A stretch of 13,647 nt of DNA from Terana coerulea. Lineage: Eukaryota; Basidiomycota; Agaricomycetes; Polyporales; Phanerochaetaceae. The position numbers and the translations under genes are program-made. The notes below the pieces were generated by a model. The model was not told the origin of the DNA and ran no database searches. It was given only the letters and a program-made list of their open reading frames with translations. Location of the stretch: contig JAKOGH010001122.1 in the NCBI GenBank assembly GCA_024811115.1, positions 1 through 13,647 of the forward strand. The letters run 5' to 3'. Shown here piece by piece: positions 1 to 9,577 of this stretch; position 1 is the first letter of the stretch; the number at the start of each line of letters is the position of its first letter.

Positions 1-187
1 CATCCTTCCGGAGGCGACTCCTGGTGGATTACATACCTGTGAAGCTCGAAGCTGTGACGGTTCCAACAGCATTCTCACGCGGCCCAACGAAGACCAGAAG
101 TCCAATGTTACAAAATATAGTACAAGCTCTCATTACAGAATATAGTGCCTTTCCGGTATGTTATGTACTTCGTGATGCTCCGGCCCT

Positions 188-1295
188 CTAGTCTCCCAGG
201 GGATACGGGTGCAGGATCTGGCCGTAGTACAACGCCGCTTCCGCGCTCGCAAGGAAGACATACGTGGGAGCGATCTCAGAGGCTGGCCTGGCCGACCAAG
301 CTGTGACTGTTCGCCGAAGCCCTCCATCTCCTCAGCTGGCCGTGAAGCGGGTTGAAGAGGTGTGAACTGGACCAGGGGCGACCGCGTTGACCCTCTGGAA
401 ATGCACGCCCTGGTGAGTAAACGAGCATCAGACACGTCAGCACGCGACTCACGATTCCTTTCGAAACAAGCTGCTTTGCGAGAGCGCGTGTGAAGCCAAC
501 GATGGCACCCTTGGTCGACGTGTAGTCAACCATAGCCGGGCTGCCCTTGAAGGGTCGTCACTCGATGTCGTATTGATAATACTTGCGCCCTTCTTCAAGT
601 GCGGCAACGCGAACTTCGTAATTGCAAACATCTGGAGGATGTTGCTCTTGAACGTGTTCTCAACGATGTCTAGGTTGATATTGGCGAAGTCCTTCTCCAC
701 CGTCTGCTTGCTCGCGTTGTTCACCAGGATGTCAAGCTGGCCGAACTTGTCCATATGCTGCTTGATCAACTTGATCTGCCTGCTTGAAGTTTGTTAGGTC
801 GAACGCGATGGACAGCCCCTCGCGACCCTCCCTTTGATGCGGGCAACGGTGTCATCTGCGTCTGGCTGCTCTTCCGGAAGGTGAACGATCGTCACATCGG
901 CACCTTCCCGCGCAACAAATGGCCGTCGCGCGACCAATTCGGAGCTAACAGGCATTGTTTAGCACAAATTCCGGTTTCAGATCTTCGCCGACATACTCTC
1001 CCCCGGTAATCAAAGCCTTCTTTCCTTTCAGCTTCCCGATACCCTTGTATGCCTGGGGTCCCTCGCCTGTCTCGAGAGCGGTGTCGAATGGCTGAGGGTC
1101 GATGTCCCTCTGAAGACCAGGGAGCACCTGTTTTTGTTTAGGGACGTTCTGCTTCAAGCTGTCTCCTTCATGAGGCGCGGACATTTTTGCAGATGCGGTG
1201 GTGGAAAACCGGTGAGAATGAGTGGTGAATAAACGTCGGGTCGCAGTTATGGCTGGTGGTACTGCGTGTGTACGGAAGAGTGGGCGGAGGAGCAT
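188..1295 (-). pseudogene. Short-chain dehydrogenase/reductase (YghA-like SDR), three exons, frameshifted
   Basis: NAD(P)-dependent classical SDR oxidoreductase; substrate unknown. Exons 1295-997, 944-453 and 394-188 are separated by introns of 52 nt (GTATGT...TTAG, branch CTAAAC) and 58 nt (GTGAGT...CCAG). Visible landmarks: the lead GKLKGKKALITGG, the strand-4 motif LDILVNNAS, INTTSS holding the catalytic Ser, the catalytic YTSTK (Y-x3-K) followed by GAIVGFTRALAKQL, then VNAVAPGPVHT, and the C-terminus YYGQILHPYPLGD before TAG. The frame breaks near 940, 911-919, 830-834, 769-772, 550-562, 358-361 and 279-282. The three small losses after the first intron garble the GIG part of the cofactor loop. 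Two starts are possible: ATG 1295 adds a 37-residue basic, Ser/Thr/Arg-rich, acid-free leader resembling a mitochondrial presequence, while ATG 1184 (context AAAAATG) begins MSAPHEGD. The family is clear. Whether it is a true pseudogene or carries sequencing indels cannot be settled from this sequence. Confidence 0.8.
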
Positions 1296-1308
1296 GATGA
1301 TACGTGTC

Positions 1309-1337
1309 TTATACTCTCAGAGGTCCATAATAAATAC
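1309..1337 (-). promoter_or_regulatory. TATA-like elements upstream of the SDR gene
   Basis: On the minus strand, GTATTTATTATGG (about 1325-1337) is followed by GTATAAGA (about 1310-1318). They sit 15-40 nt before ATG 1295. If GTATAAGA were used, transcription could start at or inside the ATG 1295 codon, favouring ATG 1184. The rest of 1296-1596 holds no gene I can support. Position and base composition only. Confidence 0.3.
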
Positions 1338-1596
1338 ATGACCCTATTTTCCTTACTATGCTGTAATGTAGCTCCAAACCTCAACATTCGCTCCGTATGC
1401 TCTCGCTGACGGTGGACGGTGGATCGCTCATGAACAGGTGACGTCACGGGTGTATCTCATTGGAGCACCTCCAGAGTCGAGAATCCCTTTCGATGTTCGA
1501 GACTCGTGTGGGCCAGAAGCCCAAGCGATATTACTTACGATCAGTGCCAAGGAGATTCTAAAGCACTTCGTCCTGAAGGAGCAGAGAAAGTATGTA

Positions 1597-2627
1597 TTAT
1601 ACATAGGCCAAAAGGTGCAATAACTTTGCAAGACATCCGAGTGTATGTGGATAGAGCCAGAGTTGAAATGGATCATCATGTAATGATTCTAGCAGAGGGT
1701 CAGGCGTGCGTCCGCACATTTTATCCACAGTATCCATGAACGTCTCCTGCCACTTGACCCTCCCTTCGATTTGCAGCGCGCCCTGCGAGTGCGCCCCAAA
1801 ACCAATGCACGTAACGTTGTGCATGAGGAGGTTCACCGCGGGGCACTCGCCGCTGATGACAACGGTGATGACACCCAAATGGCCTCGATCAAGTTGTTCC
1901 TGCTCTTGTCTTGCTTTCTGCTGGACAAAGCTCTGCTGGTCCTGGGCCTGGCCCATCTTCTCTGACACGAACTCCACCGGCAGCGGTGCGATGAAGTGCA
2001 CGACGTAGCGCGACCACGGCTTCGAGTCCGGGTCGACGGTATCCAGTCGCTTGAGCTGCACGTAACAGACAAGGGACCGCCATGAGTTGGCGAGCTGGTC
2101 AAGACGGAGGCAGTTGAATCCCGCCTGGAAGAGTGCGGCGTTGAAATGACGAGTGAAAGCTCGCAGCTCCTCAAGACATTCACTTGGTGTGATTTTCAGG
2201 GCAGAGGTTCCTGAGTCCGTGATGACTTTTTGATCCAATTCCGCCGTGCGCTGGCGCATTTTCCTGCGCTCCAAACACGAGGGCTTGTGTGTTGGCCAAT
2301 GCGCCTTCTGGCATGCTGCACTCTGTAGCAAGGGTAAATGTGTATTCAATAACAGGATAAATGAGATATTTCTGCCATGAACGTAGCTTACACAGTATTG
2401 AGTTGTACGGCATCCTGTGCAGACGGAGAGCTTGATTTTAAAGCGGTCCTTGTCCTTACCGCCTGTGTAGCATTGCTCAAGTCAACATCAAAGCTGCGAG
2501 ATCTGAGGATCGTTCCCGCATACGTACAATTTTGGCATTGGGTGAATTCTCGTCTTGCAGACTTGGATTCTACGTCCAAGGGACGCGAGGCACCAGTACC
2601 GCCTAAAGGCGACGGTGCAGTGTGCAT
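1597..2627 (-). CDS. MYND-type zinc-finger protein, three exons, 298 aa
   Basis: Predicted MYND zinc-finger protein; such domains usually mediate protein-protein contacts. Exons 2627-2528, 2462-2392 and 2322-1597 are joined across a 65 nt intron (GTACGT...ACAG) and a 69 nt intron (GTAAGC...ACAG). The first intron splits a Cys codon, and splicing gives a complete C6HC MYND finger at residues 31-64: CQNC, then CTGC, QYC and SAAC, ending in QKAHWPTHKPSC. All eight zinc ligands are present and the finger spans all three exons, which supports the splice model. After the finger come a Lys/Arg-rich stretch and about 220 residues of no recognised domain, including a Gln/Glu-rich coiled-coil-like stretch (around QQKARQEQEQ) and a conserved-looking GVITVVISGECPAVN segment. 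Stop TAA is at 1597-1599. No frameshift is needed, unlike its neighbours. Partner and pathway are unknown. ATG 2627 is the first in-frame Met of exon 1. Confidence 0.8.
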
Positions 2628-3517
2628 GCTCAGGTATTACACCGGTGTAGAGCAATATACTGTGATCCAAGGCGCAAAATGGTCGCAGTACTAGTAGATG
2701 GCCTGGGCAGTGGGCAGATATGTAATTGGAAGAATAACCGAGGGCCGACGCGCGTGCAGTGACAGTCAATGGAAAAGCAGCGAGAGGGCGCTTGTACCTC
2801 GTGTTGGACGGGCCTGCCGAACTGTGAGTCTGCAGTACTCAGTACTCAGTACTGGCTTGACTCGGGAGCACTTGGTAATGCTTCTCATACACATGTATAG
2901 AACACTCGGTGCATGCTGCCACCGCAGGCAAAGCCCGTTTTGGATGCATGAAAAGTACCCGGAAAGTCTTCAGAAGTTGCCACAAACCTTCCATAAATGG
3001 GAATGTTCAGTCACGTGCTGAGAACAGGCAAAATTCTTGAACAATTTTCGGCCACTTTTCGTCTAACCATAATAATCGATCTGCAGTCCTCCGTGTCAGT
3101 AGAATGGTCTACAGAAGCCTGACATCCGCCCGAGGACTCCGTCCAAAGAGGCAGTTGCCTCACTAGCAAAGAGGCTGTGGGCAAGCGTTCTGCAGATAAC
3201 ATGGCGTAGACTGTGCAGCAGAGTTCATGGGTACATCGCATGGGTATCATACTACGCTGCTGGTATCATGTCGTTATGTGAGGAAGCGGTCCATCTGAAT
3301 ACAAGAAAAGCCGAAAGCACAAACAGGTCCTTGATGTGAAGCACGATGCACGGAAAAATGAAGCTGAACAAGGTAATGTGATGTGAGGAAAGTCCCAAGG
3401 TCCCATAGTCTGTAGATGGAATGTCCATGCAAGTCGGAGTAAGACAGAAATGGAAGCCGATAGCTTGCGGTGCCAGAGCAGAGTGCGCCAATGAACCGCG
3501 CGGAAGAATTCACGCCG
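2628..3517. other. Intergenic stretch, no supported gene
   Basis: Short open frames of 79-107 codons occur on both strands, but none shows a motif, domain or convincing splice continuation. The stretch lies between the 5' end of the MYND gene and the 3' end of metacaspase A, so it should hold the MYND promoter and the A terminator. Apart from the short repeat at 2834-2853 I see no distinct signal. Confidence 0.5.
2834..2853. repeat. Short tandem repeat (AGTACTC) x2.9
   Basis: Two full AGTACTC units plus AGTACT in direct tandem. Each unit contains the palindrome AGTACT. It lies about 210 bases upstream of the MYND start codon, so it could be a microsatellite or a clustered binding site. No function can be assigned. 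Confidence 0.7.
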
Positions 3518-5342
3518 TCAAAGACAGAAAGCCTTTCGGCGTCCCTGTGTGGAAGTAAGCCACGCCGCTATACCAAGGTAAGTGCGGTAGCTCACGTCAG
3601 ATGTCAGCGACCCGAACTGTTCGAGACGGCGTAAGCTCCAAGCTCGCATGAGTGCGGTCACGGTAGAATAACGTACCTGTGAATGTTGCATATGTTTCGC
3701 TCTCTTCCGGAGACGAAATTTCTGATTCGGCGACAACTTATCATTAGAGGCGATAGCCTTGAAACGTGAGTCGCGCATTCTTCTGCTGCACGAGGCTCAA
3801 CAGCGTTAAGACATGGGTAGATCCTAGCTAAGAGTGGACTTACTGCACGCGTTGCATCAGATACTCAACAGTGGGTGCCAGTCTTGAGTTTCTGAGAGCG
3901 GTAAGGATCACCACAAGGATCTGGGGATAATATGACGTAAAATGTAGGGGTGTCAGAATGAAGATATTGTCGAATTGCACATACCGAGGTCATAGGTGTT
4001 ATGGTTTGACACCGTTATCTCTGAGTCTTGAGACGATGAGATGGAGACCTGCGGCATTTATTTAGACTTATGCACATGTCAAACGACTCAGTAACTCACA
4101 ACCTCAGCTCCTTCAGCCTCAGGTTCCGGAGAGGAATAGCGAGGATAGGACACCGAATTGTCATCCCACCGCGCGTCTTGAAGGCAGCTTTTCACGGAAT
4201 TTTGTTTCTTCTGCGCGGCGAGTGACAATTGCTTGCTACCCTCTGCGATGTTGCTGATACAAGTTGCACGCTCTTTCCCAGGATACGCCAAGGGTCATTG
4301 AAGGCGCATGCATCCCAATTGGATTGCACTTACTCGCAAGGAAAGGATGAACAGTGACGTATTGCGACTTCTCGTATTTCCAGTGGTGGTTCAGGTCTGC
4401 CCGTGTATAGAGCTTGTGAGCTCAGTCATCGAACTATCGTGGAAGACAGAGCGTACCAAGCAAAGTTCCCGAGTGACACGTGTCGAAGATGGCCTAAACC
4501 GACCGTTAGAGCGAGGTATTCAAATAACTGAGGAAGGCTCACGACAAGGCTAGCACCAGCAGGCAAGACATCGACAAGCATCTTGCGGAGGTCCTATTGG
4601 AGTAACGACGATGCAAGATATTCAGTTTTGAAAGGAGTAAGAGTGTGATTGATAGTCCTACATTGTCCCTGATAATACCATCGAGCTTCTTCTTGACCGA
4701 GGGGTCCAGGTTGGGCAATGTGAAGTCCATGGGCTTGTCGTCTATCGTGCATGGCGGCCCAAAATGCCCCTCCGTAAGGATGACTAAAGCGCAGGATCTG
4801 AGAGTGAAGGACTCTTCAAGTTACCAGTCCACATAGGCTACTTACCCTCGTCGAGGTCATCATCTTCTGTGCCCGTCTTGCTGACAATCTGATAGGCGTG
4901 CCCTGCAACTGCGTGGTACCAATCAGTCCACCGATCCTCCGCGAACGCAAATCCCTCACAAAAGAAGACGCGGCGATCTCCGTCACGGACGTCGTGCATG
5001 AATATTTCAATCTGCTGCTTCTACGGAGCACGGTTGAGCCAGCTATGAGTGAACTAGAAACATACAGGATACTACGCTGGGTAAACTCACGATGTTGCTC
5101 TGAGTAGGGCGCAAATGGGCGGCTGTCTCCTGGCTATCGGTCATGACGACGACGTTCTCCGGGAGATAACCCTCTTGTGTCTCCAAGTACTTCTTCAACA
5201 GAGACACATCCCTGTGTGGCTTGCTCAACGGGCGTACGGCCGGTGCTGCAGTCCATTCCGGGTCCCTGTACGCGAGACCAAGGAGTAGGGCCTTGTCTCG
5301 TTGGCGGCAGCGATCCAGGGAACTGCGTCGGCTGAAATACAT
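3518..5342 (-). CDS. Metacaspase-like cysteine protease A (peptidase C14), thirteen exons
   Basis: Predicted caspase-fold cysteine protease; fungal metacaspases cleave after Arg/Lys and act in proteostasis and cell death. Exons (5'-3'): 5342-5091, 5020-4960, 4908-4846, 4783-4662, 4593-4543, 4493-4457, 4396-4334, 4272-4100, 4048-3986, 3920-3844, 3785-3677, 3616-3596, 3544-3518, giving about 372 aa. Introns are 49-70 nt with GT...AG ends. Landmarks: RDKALLLGLAYRD (start of p20), NVVVMTD, GDRRVFFFAGHAYQ with catalytic H108, GTEDDDLDE (substrate-pocket acids), and AIFDTCHSG with catalytic C189. A variable linker (SPEPEAEG) follows, then VSISSSQDSE, a helical ILVVILTALR segment, LMQRVHRRM and a basic tail ending QFGSLTSD. 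The residue after the His is Ala where Gly is usual. At the exon 9/10 junction one extra G (3985) must be ignored to keep frame; every other junction is in phase. The last two introns (60 and 51 nt) are multiples of three without stops, so their retention would stay in frame. Upstream frames near 5400-5350 could hold a different start. Confidence 0.8.
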
Positions 5343-5402
5343 GCCCGAGTTGGGGAGGGCGGGGGGATGAACGTAGCGAAAGACTCAGCCTGACCTTGCA
5401 CA

Positions 5403-5411
5403 TTATTTATC
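5403..5411 (-). promoter_or_regulatory. TATA-like box upstream of metacaspase A
   Basis: The minus strand reads GATAAATAATG, about 60 nt before ATG 5342, a plausible core-promoter distance. The equivalent position in metacaspase B carries a similar ATAAATA element, which strengthens both calls slightly. Confidence 0.35.
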
Positions 5412-5712
5412 GCATGTTGTTGGCTGCGGGATGCTATGGGGAGCGAACGCATCCAGTGTAATGTCCTCTAGGTGGCACAATGTTATCCTTGCGGCTCGGG
5501 TCTCGGTCTCGCGCCACACCGGTAGTCGGTAGATGGCGGACGTCCGACAGATCGTATAGCTATAAGGCAGTATGCTGCAGCGCATAGTGCTTGGAAGGAA
5601 ACAGGCGCATCGGGCTGAGGGGCAGTCAGATCGTATTGGGACAAGGGCGGAACATCCGCCGGCGTACGCCGCTTTAGTCCAAGCGCTGAGTGCTCCCCGA
5701 GCGCATTTCGCC

Positions 5713-5723
5713 ATTGGTCCAAT
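5713..5723. promoter_or_regulatory. Inverted CCAAT pair, ATTGGTCCAAT
   Basis: A perfect 11-base palindrome with two opposed CCAAT pentamers sharing a single central base. CCAAT is the core bound by the fungal HAP/NF-Y complex. It lies about 370 nt upstream of the metacaspase A start. Two opposed copies this close could not easily be bound at once. Function is inferred. Confidence 0.35.
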
Positions 5724-6260
5724 TACTGTATCAACGCGATCACGAGATCTTTGCGAGAACAGCCAAGCAGAACGCGTCTGGGTCTAGGTACGCGTTCGAG
5801 CATGCACGGTGCAACTAACAATACTTAACATGCAAAATGTGAAGTGATAAACTCTTATCTATACGCGGAGACGCGTTCACTCACTGTGTGTATTGTATAC
5901 TGATGGTGCAGGACAGTTAAATAATCATAGTCAAAAGAATTCGCGAGTAGGTGACTCAGTAGGACCTCTTCGAATGGAGCGCTCGGTGGTTCACTGCGGC
6001 CGGCTAGTACACCTAGACAATGAAAGCCTATATTGAACACCCAACCAGCACTGGCTGTGTAGCTTTGAAGCACTATAGGGCATTAAGACTCGACTCACGC
6101 GAAGTCTTATCCCAAACCGCGCGTTGCAATTTGCAAAATAATTCCTGGCAAGAATAGCATACTGGAGGAGTGTTGTTGGACCTGCGGCCGTTGTCAAGGT
6201 TAAGGTGACGCCGATAGGCTTCAAGCGCAACAGATGCCTGTTTTAAATGCATGAGACGAG

Positions 6261-6275
6261 TCCGGATCCGGATCC
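6261..6275. repeat. TCCGGA tandem (2.5 units)
   Basis: TCCGGATCCGGATCC consists of two and a half copies of a palindromic hexamer and contains two overlapping GGATCC sites. Short and isolated; no role can be assigned. Confidence 0.5.
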
Positions 6276-7301
6276 TCCAACCTGCCCCCTTCAGCTGTCC
6301 TCGTCAAACCAGCCTCACCCACGGCCACAAAGTCCTAGTAGTAGTACATAGCATCCCGGATGAACGATAATGCCCCACTTAAGGACCGGTTCACGCAGCA
6401 GAGAAGCCAGAGTCCGCTTTTTTTTTTGCATGGTTGGCCAGTCAGCGAAGCCGATTCAGATGCTCAAAAGGTCAAGCTCGAGCTGTGCAAATATCCAAGG
6501 AAGCCCATGACAGTAGCCTATACACCTCAAAATTTTTGCCGCAGTGGTCAGTATTAATCGATCACAGCCAAGTGGTAGAACAAGTGCTTATCATGGAAAT
6601 ATGCGCGGAGGTTCGGCTAGGGAAGGTACTAGCATTGATTACTGAGAGGTAGCAGCGGAACGCTGTTCATTGTTTACCTTGAGCGTACCCAAATATGCAC
6701 TGCAAACCAACGTAAGACCGACGATGCTCTCACCAGAGCAAGTCGGCACTCTCTCTTTCGGTAGCCAAATAGCTCTGCATGCTTGGCATGAGCCCAAATC
6801 GTCGCCACAAGTCCCTGGATAAATACAGCAGGCAGTGTGATAGAGCTGCTGTGCAGCCATGTAGGATGTTGTCTTAGCAAATCATGCCCGCAATGTCTGT
6901 TTAGAGCCGAAAAATACCAGGCATATTCACTACGTTCGAGGTACGCTTGATGCGGGCATAAAAATAAAATGGCGGCGACGTACGTCACACCAGATAGACT
7001 AATGTACGAACATTAGTTGCGTGCATTCTTAAAGCACTACTAGCTTGGCGGCGTCGAAGATTTGAGGTACGAGTGCAATTGGTTAACAAGGTCATTATCA
7101 ACCGTTCTGCAAACGACAAAAAGTGCGGCAGTCATAGTCCATGGGTATCGGTAGATGTAGGGTATACTGATGAGATATGATGTCCATCGTGGTGGGTGGT
7201 CGTGGCGGTGGAAACAGGAAATAGTCACGAATGGTTCGATGCATTCACACAACAAAGTGCTGATCCGCAGCCTAAGAAATAGTCAGTGTAAGCCATCGTC
7301 A

Positions 7302-8993
7302 CTAATACACAGAACCCACCGTTTTGTGCATGGAGCCGAACTAAAATATTCACTCATCTTAGTGAATGTACTTGCTAATACACACAGTGCACGTACTTGT
7401 GGAAGTTGCAGCCTCTTCGTCTTCGCGCGAACCACTCCAATGCACGTCTTTCCACGTTTCTTGACAGCCTTAAGGACAGCCTTCGTACGTAGAGAAAGCA
7501 TCCGTTTGCTGCGACCATCAGCCAATACGCAAGTAGTCTTGCAGATGGGCTTACTGAAGTCGCTGCATAAGTTCCTTGACGAGGATTGCCCTTTTCAAGT
7601 CACGCAATATGCCAATGAGCAGCTACGATCGAGAAAAGGTCAGACGCGTGCTGCGCTCCTAGCAAATGAAGGGCCACGTACGGATGTCATGCTATTCTCT
7701 TTCCCCAGGTTGTTTGAGCGTCTCCGGAGGATGATATCGAGATCTACAGCAGCGGTTCGGTCTGTCCACACACATGTCCCGAAGAGGCGAATGCTGCACT
7801 CACCACATTCCCGAACGGCCGATCAGATTCTGGCGAGGCACAGCGAGCAGGGTTGTCCAAAAGCCACGCGGTCTCAGTTGTTGCCACGCAGCCGCCAGAG
7901 TCCTGCCGCGCAGCAGCCAAGGGGTGCATGCCCGAGGAGTCCCTTGATCGCGCGCCAGAGTAGCCTATAATGATCACGGAAATCATTTGAGTCATACGAT
8001 CGCAAATAGTTCTACAGCAGCTTACCCGCAAGATAGAGTGGTAAGGAAATGGATCTTGACATAGACTTCGATGGGTGATACGTCCAATTGCAGACCAAGT
8101 CTAACCCGCAGCAGTCAGTATCAGCGATCGTCATAGAATGAAGATATGTTATGTGCGAACCTAGCATCGTGCCGGAGTGACAGGTATCAAAGATGGCCTA
8201 TACATGGGTTATATCGTTCCTCGTAAATATATCCCGGGTACTCACTATCAGGTGTCAGGATGTAGGGAATCCACCAGCAGCACTCGAAGCTCCTGGACAA
8301 ACATGAGGCTCATGCGTCGACTCTCTGCATCGAGAAGAACGTACGTTGTCTATCAGTATACCGTCCAGCTTCTCCCTGTTCGGATCGTCGGGAGCAAGGT
8401 TGTCAGGGTCGAGCGGATTTCCGTCTTTATCACAAGGTTCACCGTGATTATCCTCCAGGAGAATGACTGCCGAACACGTGTCTGAGTTGGGGACCAAATG
8501 AACTGAGTAGCATTGAATGTTCACCTTCATTTTTGCCATCGTCTTCTGACCCTGTTCCGCATATAATCTGAGAACCATGGCCCCCGACTATAGCCTGAAC
8601 GTCAGTGGTGTGCCCGTTCATTTTGGCTTTAGACTCACAAAGAAGAGCCGACGATCCCCCGCTTGAACCCCATCCATGAACCTAACAATCTCCCGAAGCT
8701 GCAGCACCAGCCAGACGGTCAGCGACATGGAAGACACACAACCGACCAGCTCGACGTACAACGTTGTCTCTCGTTGGTCGCATGCTCGGGTCCTCAGTGT
8801 CGTCGAGCATGAGTGTGATGTTCTCTGCACGGTATCCTTGCTCCATTAGGTAGTCGCGGAGTTCATGAGCATCCTTGTGTGTCGTAGAAAGAGGAAGGAC
8901 AAGGCTGGCAGCGCTGCTGTACTTGATCCCGACGATGAGGGCCTTGTCGCGGTCGCGAGAACCCGGAACGCAGTTCGGCGAGGGTAGATTCAT
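7302..8993 (-). CDS. Metacaspase-like cysteine protease B (peptidase C14), twelve exons, frameshifted
   Basis: Paralogue of the protease at 3518-5342. Exons (5'-3'): 8993-8760, 8698-8639, 8594-8525, 8466-8345, 8292-8246, 8197-8161, 8100-8026, 7964-7804, 7743-7682, 7622-7555, 7508-7397, 7340-7302, encoding roughly 360 aa. Landmarks: RDRDKALIVGIKY, PTRDNV, GDRRLFF, GGHGSQI (catalytic His), GTGSEDDGKNE, ILLEDNHGEPCD, AIFDTCHSG (catalytic Cys), ISISSSGDAQTTW, LMQRLHKRM and QFGSMHKT before TAG. Lesions: exon 5 runs into TGA at 8250-8248 just before the donor, being 47 nt against 51 in A; exon 9 is one base short (62 against 63) and reads into TGA. The His exon could instead start after CTATAG at 8588, giving a 51 nt intron as in A, if one T is missing from the TTCTTT run at 8639. 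ATG 9000 has a strong ACCATGG context but lies in another frame, so the start is uncertain. Either a decaying copy or a gene with residual indel errors. Confidence 0.72.
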
Positions 8994-9051
8994 CGTCCAT
9001 GGTCAAGATCGAGAGTGAGAGACGGTGTGGAGCATGAACTGGTCTCGGAGT

Positions 9052-9061
9052 GTATTTATGT
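9052..9061 (-). promoter_or_regulatory. TATA-like box upstream of metacaspase B
   Basis: The minus strand reads ACATAAATACAC, 52-68 nt before the two candidate ATGs (9000 and 8993). The spacing is similar to the TATA-like element of metacaspase A. A sequence between the box and the start is rich in TCTC, typical of fungal core promoters. Confidence 0.4.
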
Positions 9062-9577
9062 GTCCAGGCTGCCGTGATGCGTCGGGGCGACACGATCAGT
9101 CGATGCGCTTGTGCTGCCACAGGTTTGGCGGTCGTGGTGCTTGTGGGGCGAGCGAGAGAAGGTTCTGCCAAGGAGAGGTCTGCTCCGAGGCCATCATACG
9201 ATAGATTCATGCGTTAGGTCAAGTATCGCCACAGGAGGTGACTCGTAGCGGCAAGGAAGAGCATGGCTCGGACGCAAGGATGAGCAAGCTTCTGTGGAAG
9301 AGAGACCAGACCATACTCACCAGATCCAAGCAAATTGCATCATCGGCATGCGCGGTGTCCGACTCGCACCGTGCGCGGCAGAATTGCGGCCGTTAGAACA
9401 GCGGCCGATGCAGCACCTGTGGGAACGGCGGAGGGCGTCCCGAGCTCGCGCCTTTCGAGACCCTGCGCGAGATTGATTTTTGACCGCAAATCCATGGTCT
9501 ATTCTTGTAGAGCTCTGCAGTAAGGCCATCTATTTCCGTACAGCTAAATCTGAAGGCATTACCTTCAGAGACTGTTC

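Larger units (their letters stand above)
5343..7301. other. Long spacer between the two metacaspase genes, no supported gene
   Basis: About 1.96 kb with only short open frames (60-104 codons) on both strands, none with a recognisable motif or a convincing set of splice sites. It holds the presumed promoter of metacaspase A at its left end, the presumed 3' flank of metacaspase B at its right end, a TCCGGA tandem at 6261-6275 and a run of ten T at 6418-6427. I see no transposon terminal repeat, tRNA or conserved protein. Confidence 0.5.

Noticed and set aside
1438..1739. Two plus-strand frames between the SDR and MYND genes
   Set aside because: They overlap the 3' end of the MYND exon and show no motif.
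4816..5031. 71-codon minus-strand frame starting MLRRSSRLKY
   Set aside because: It is an out-of-frame reading of metacaspase A exons 2 and 3; the correct frame gives GDRRVFF and AGHAYQ.
6360..6652. Plus-strand frames around a T run in the A-B spacer
   Set aside because: Short, motif-free and overlapping in two frames; consistent with chance.
7170..7970. 266-codon open frame on the plus strand, the longest in the window
   Set aside because: It is antisense to exons 8-12 of metacaspase B, whose conserved motifs and splice sites explain the sequence; the plus-strand translation shows no motif.
8595..8638. 44 nt intron as the only splice model before the catalytic His of metacaspase B
   Set aside because: Kept in the exon list because it preserves frame, but not accepted as certain: the acceptor at CTATAG gives a 51 nt intron matching metacaspase A if one T is missing.
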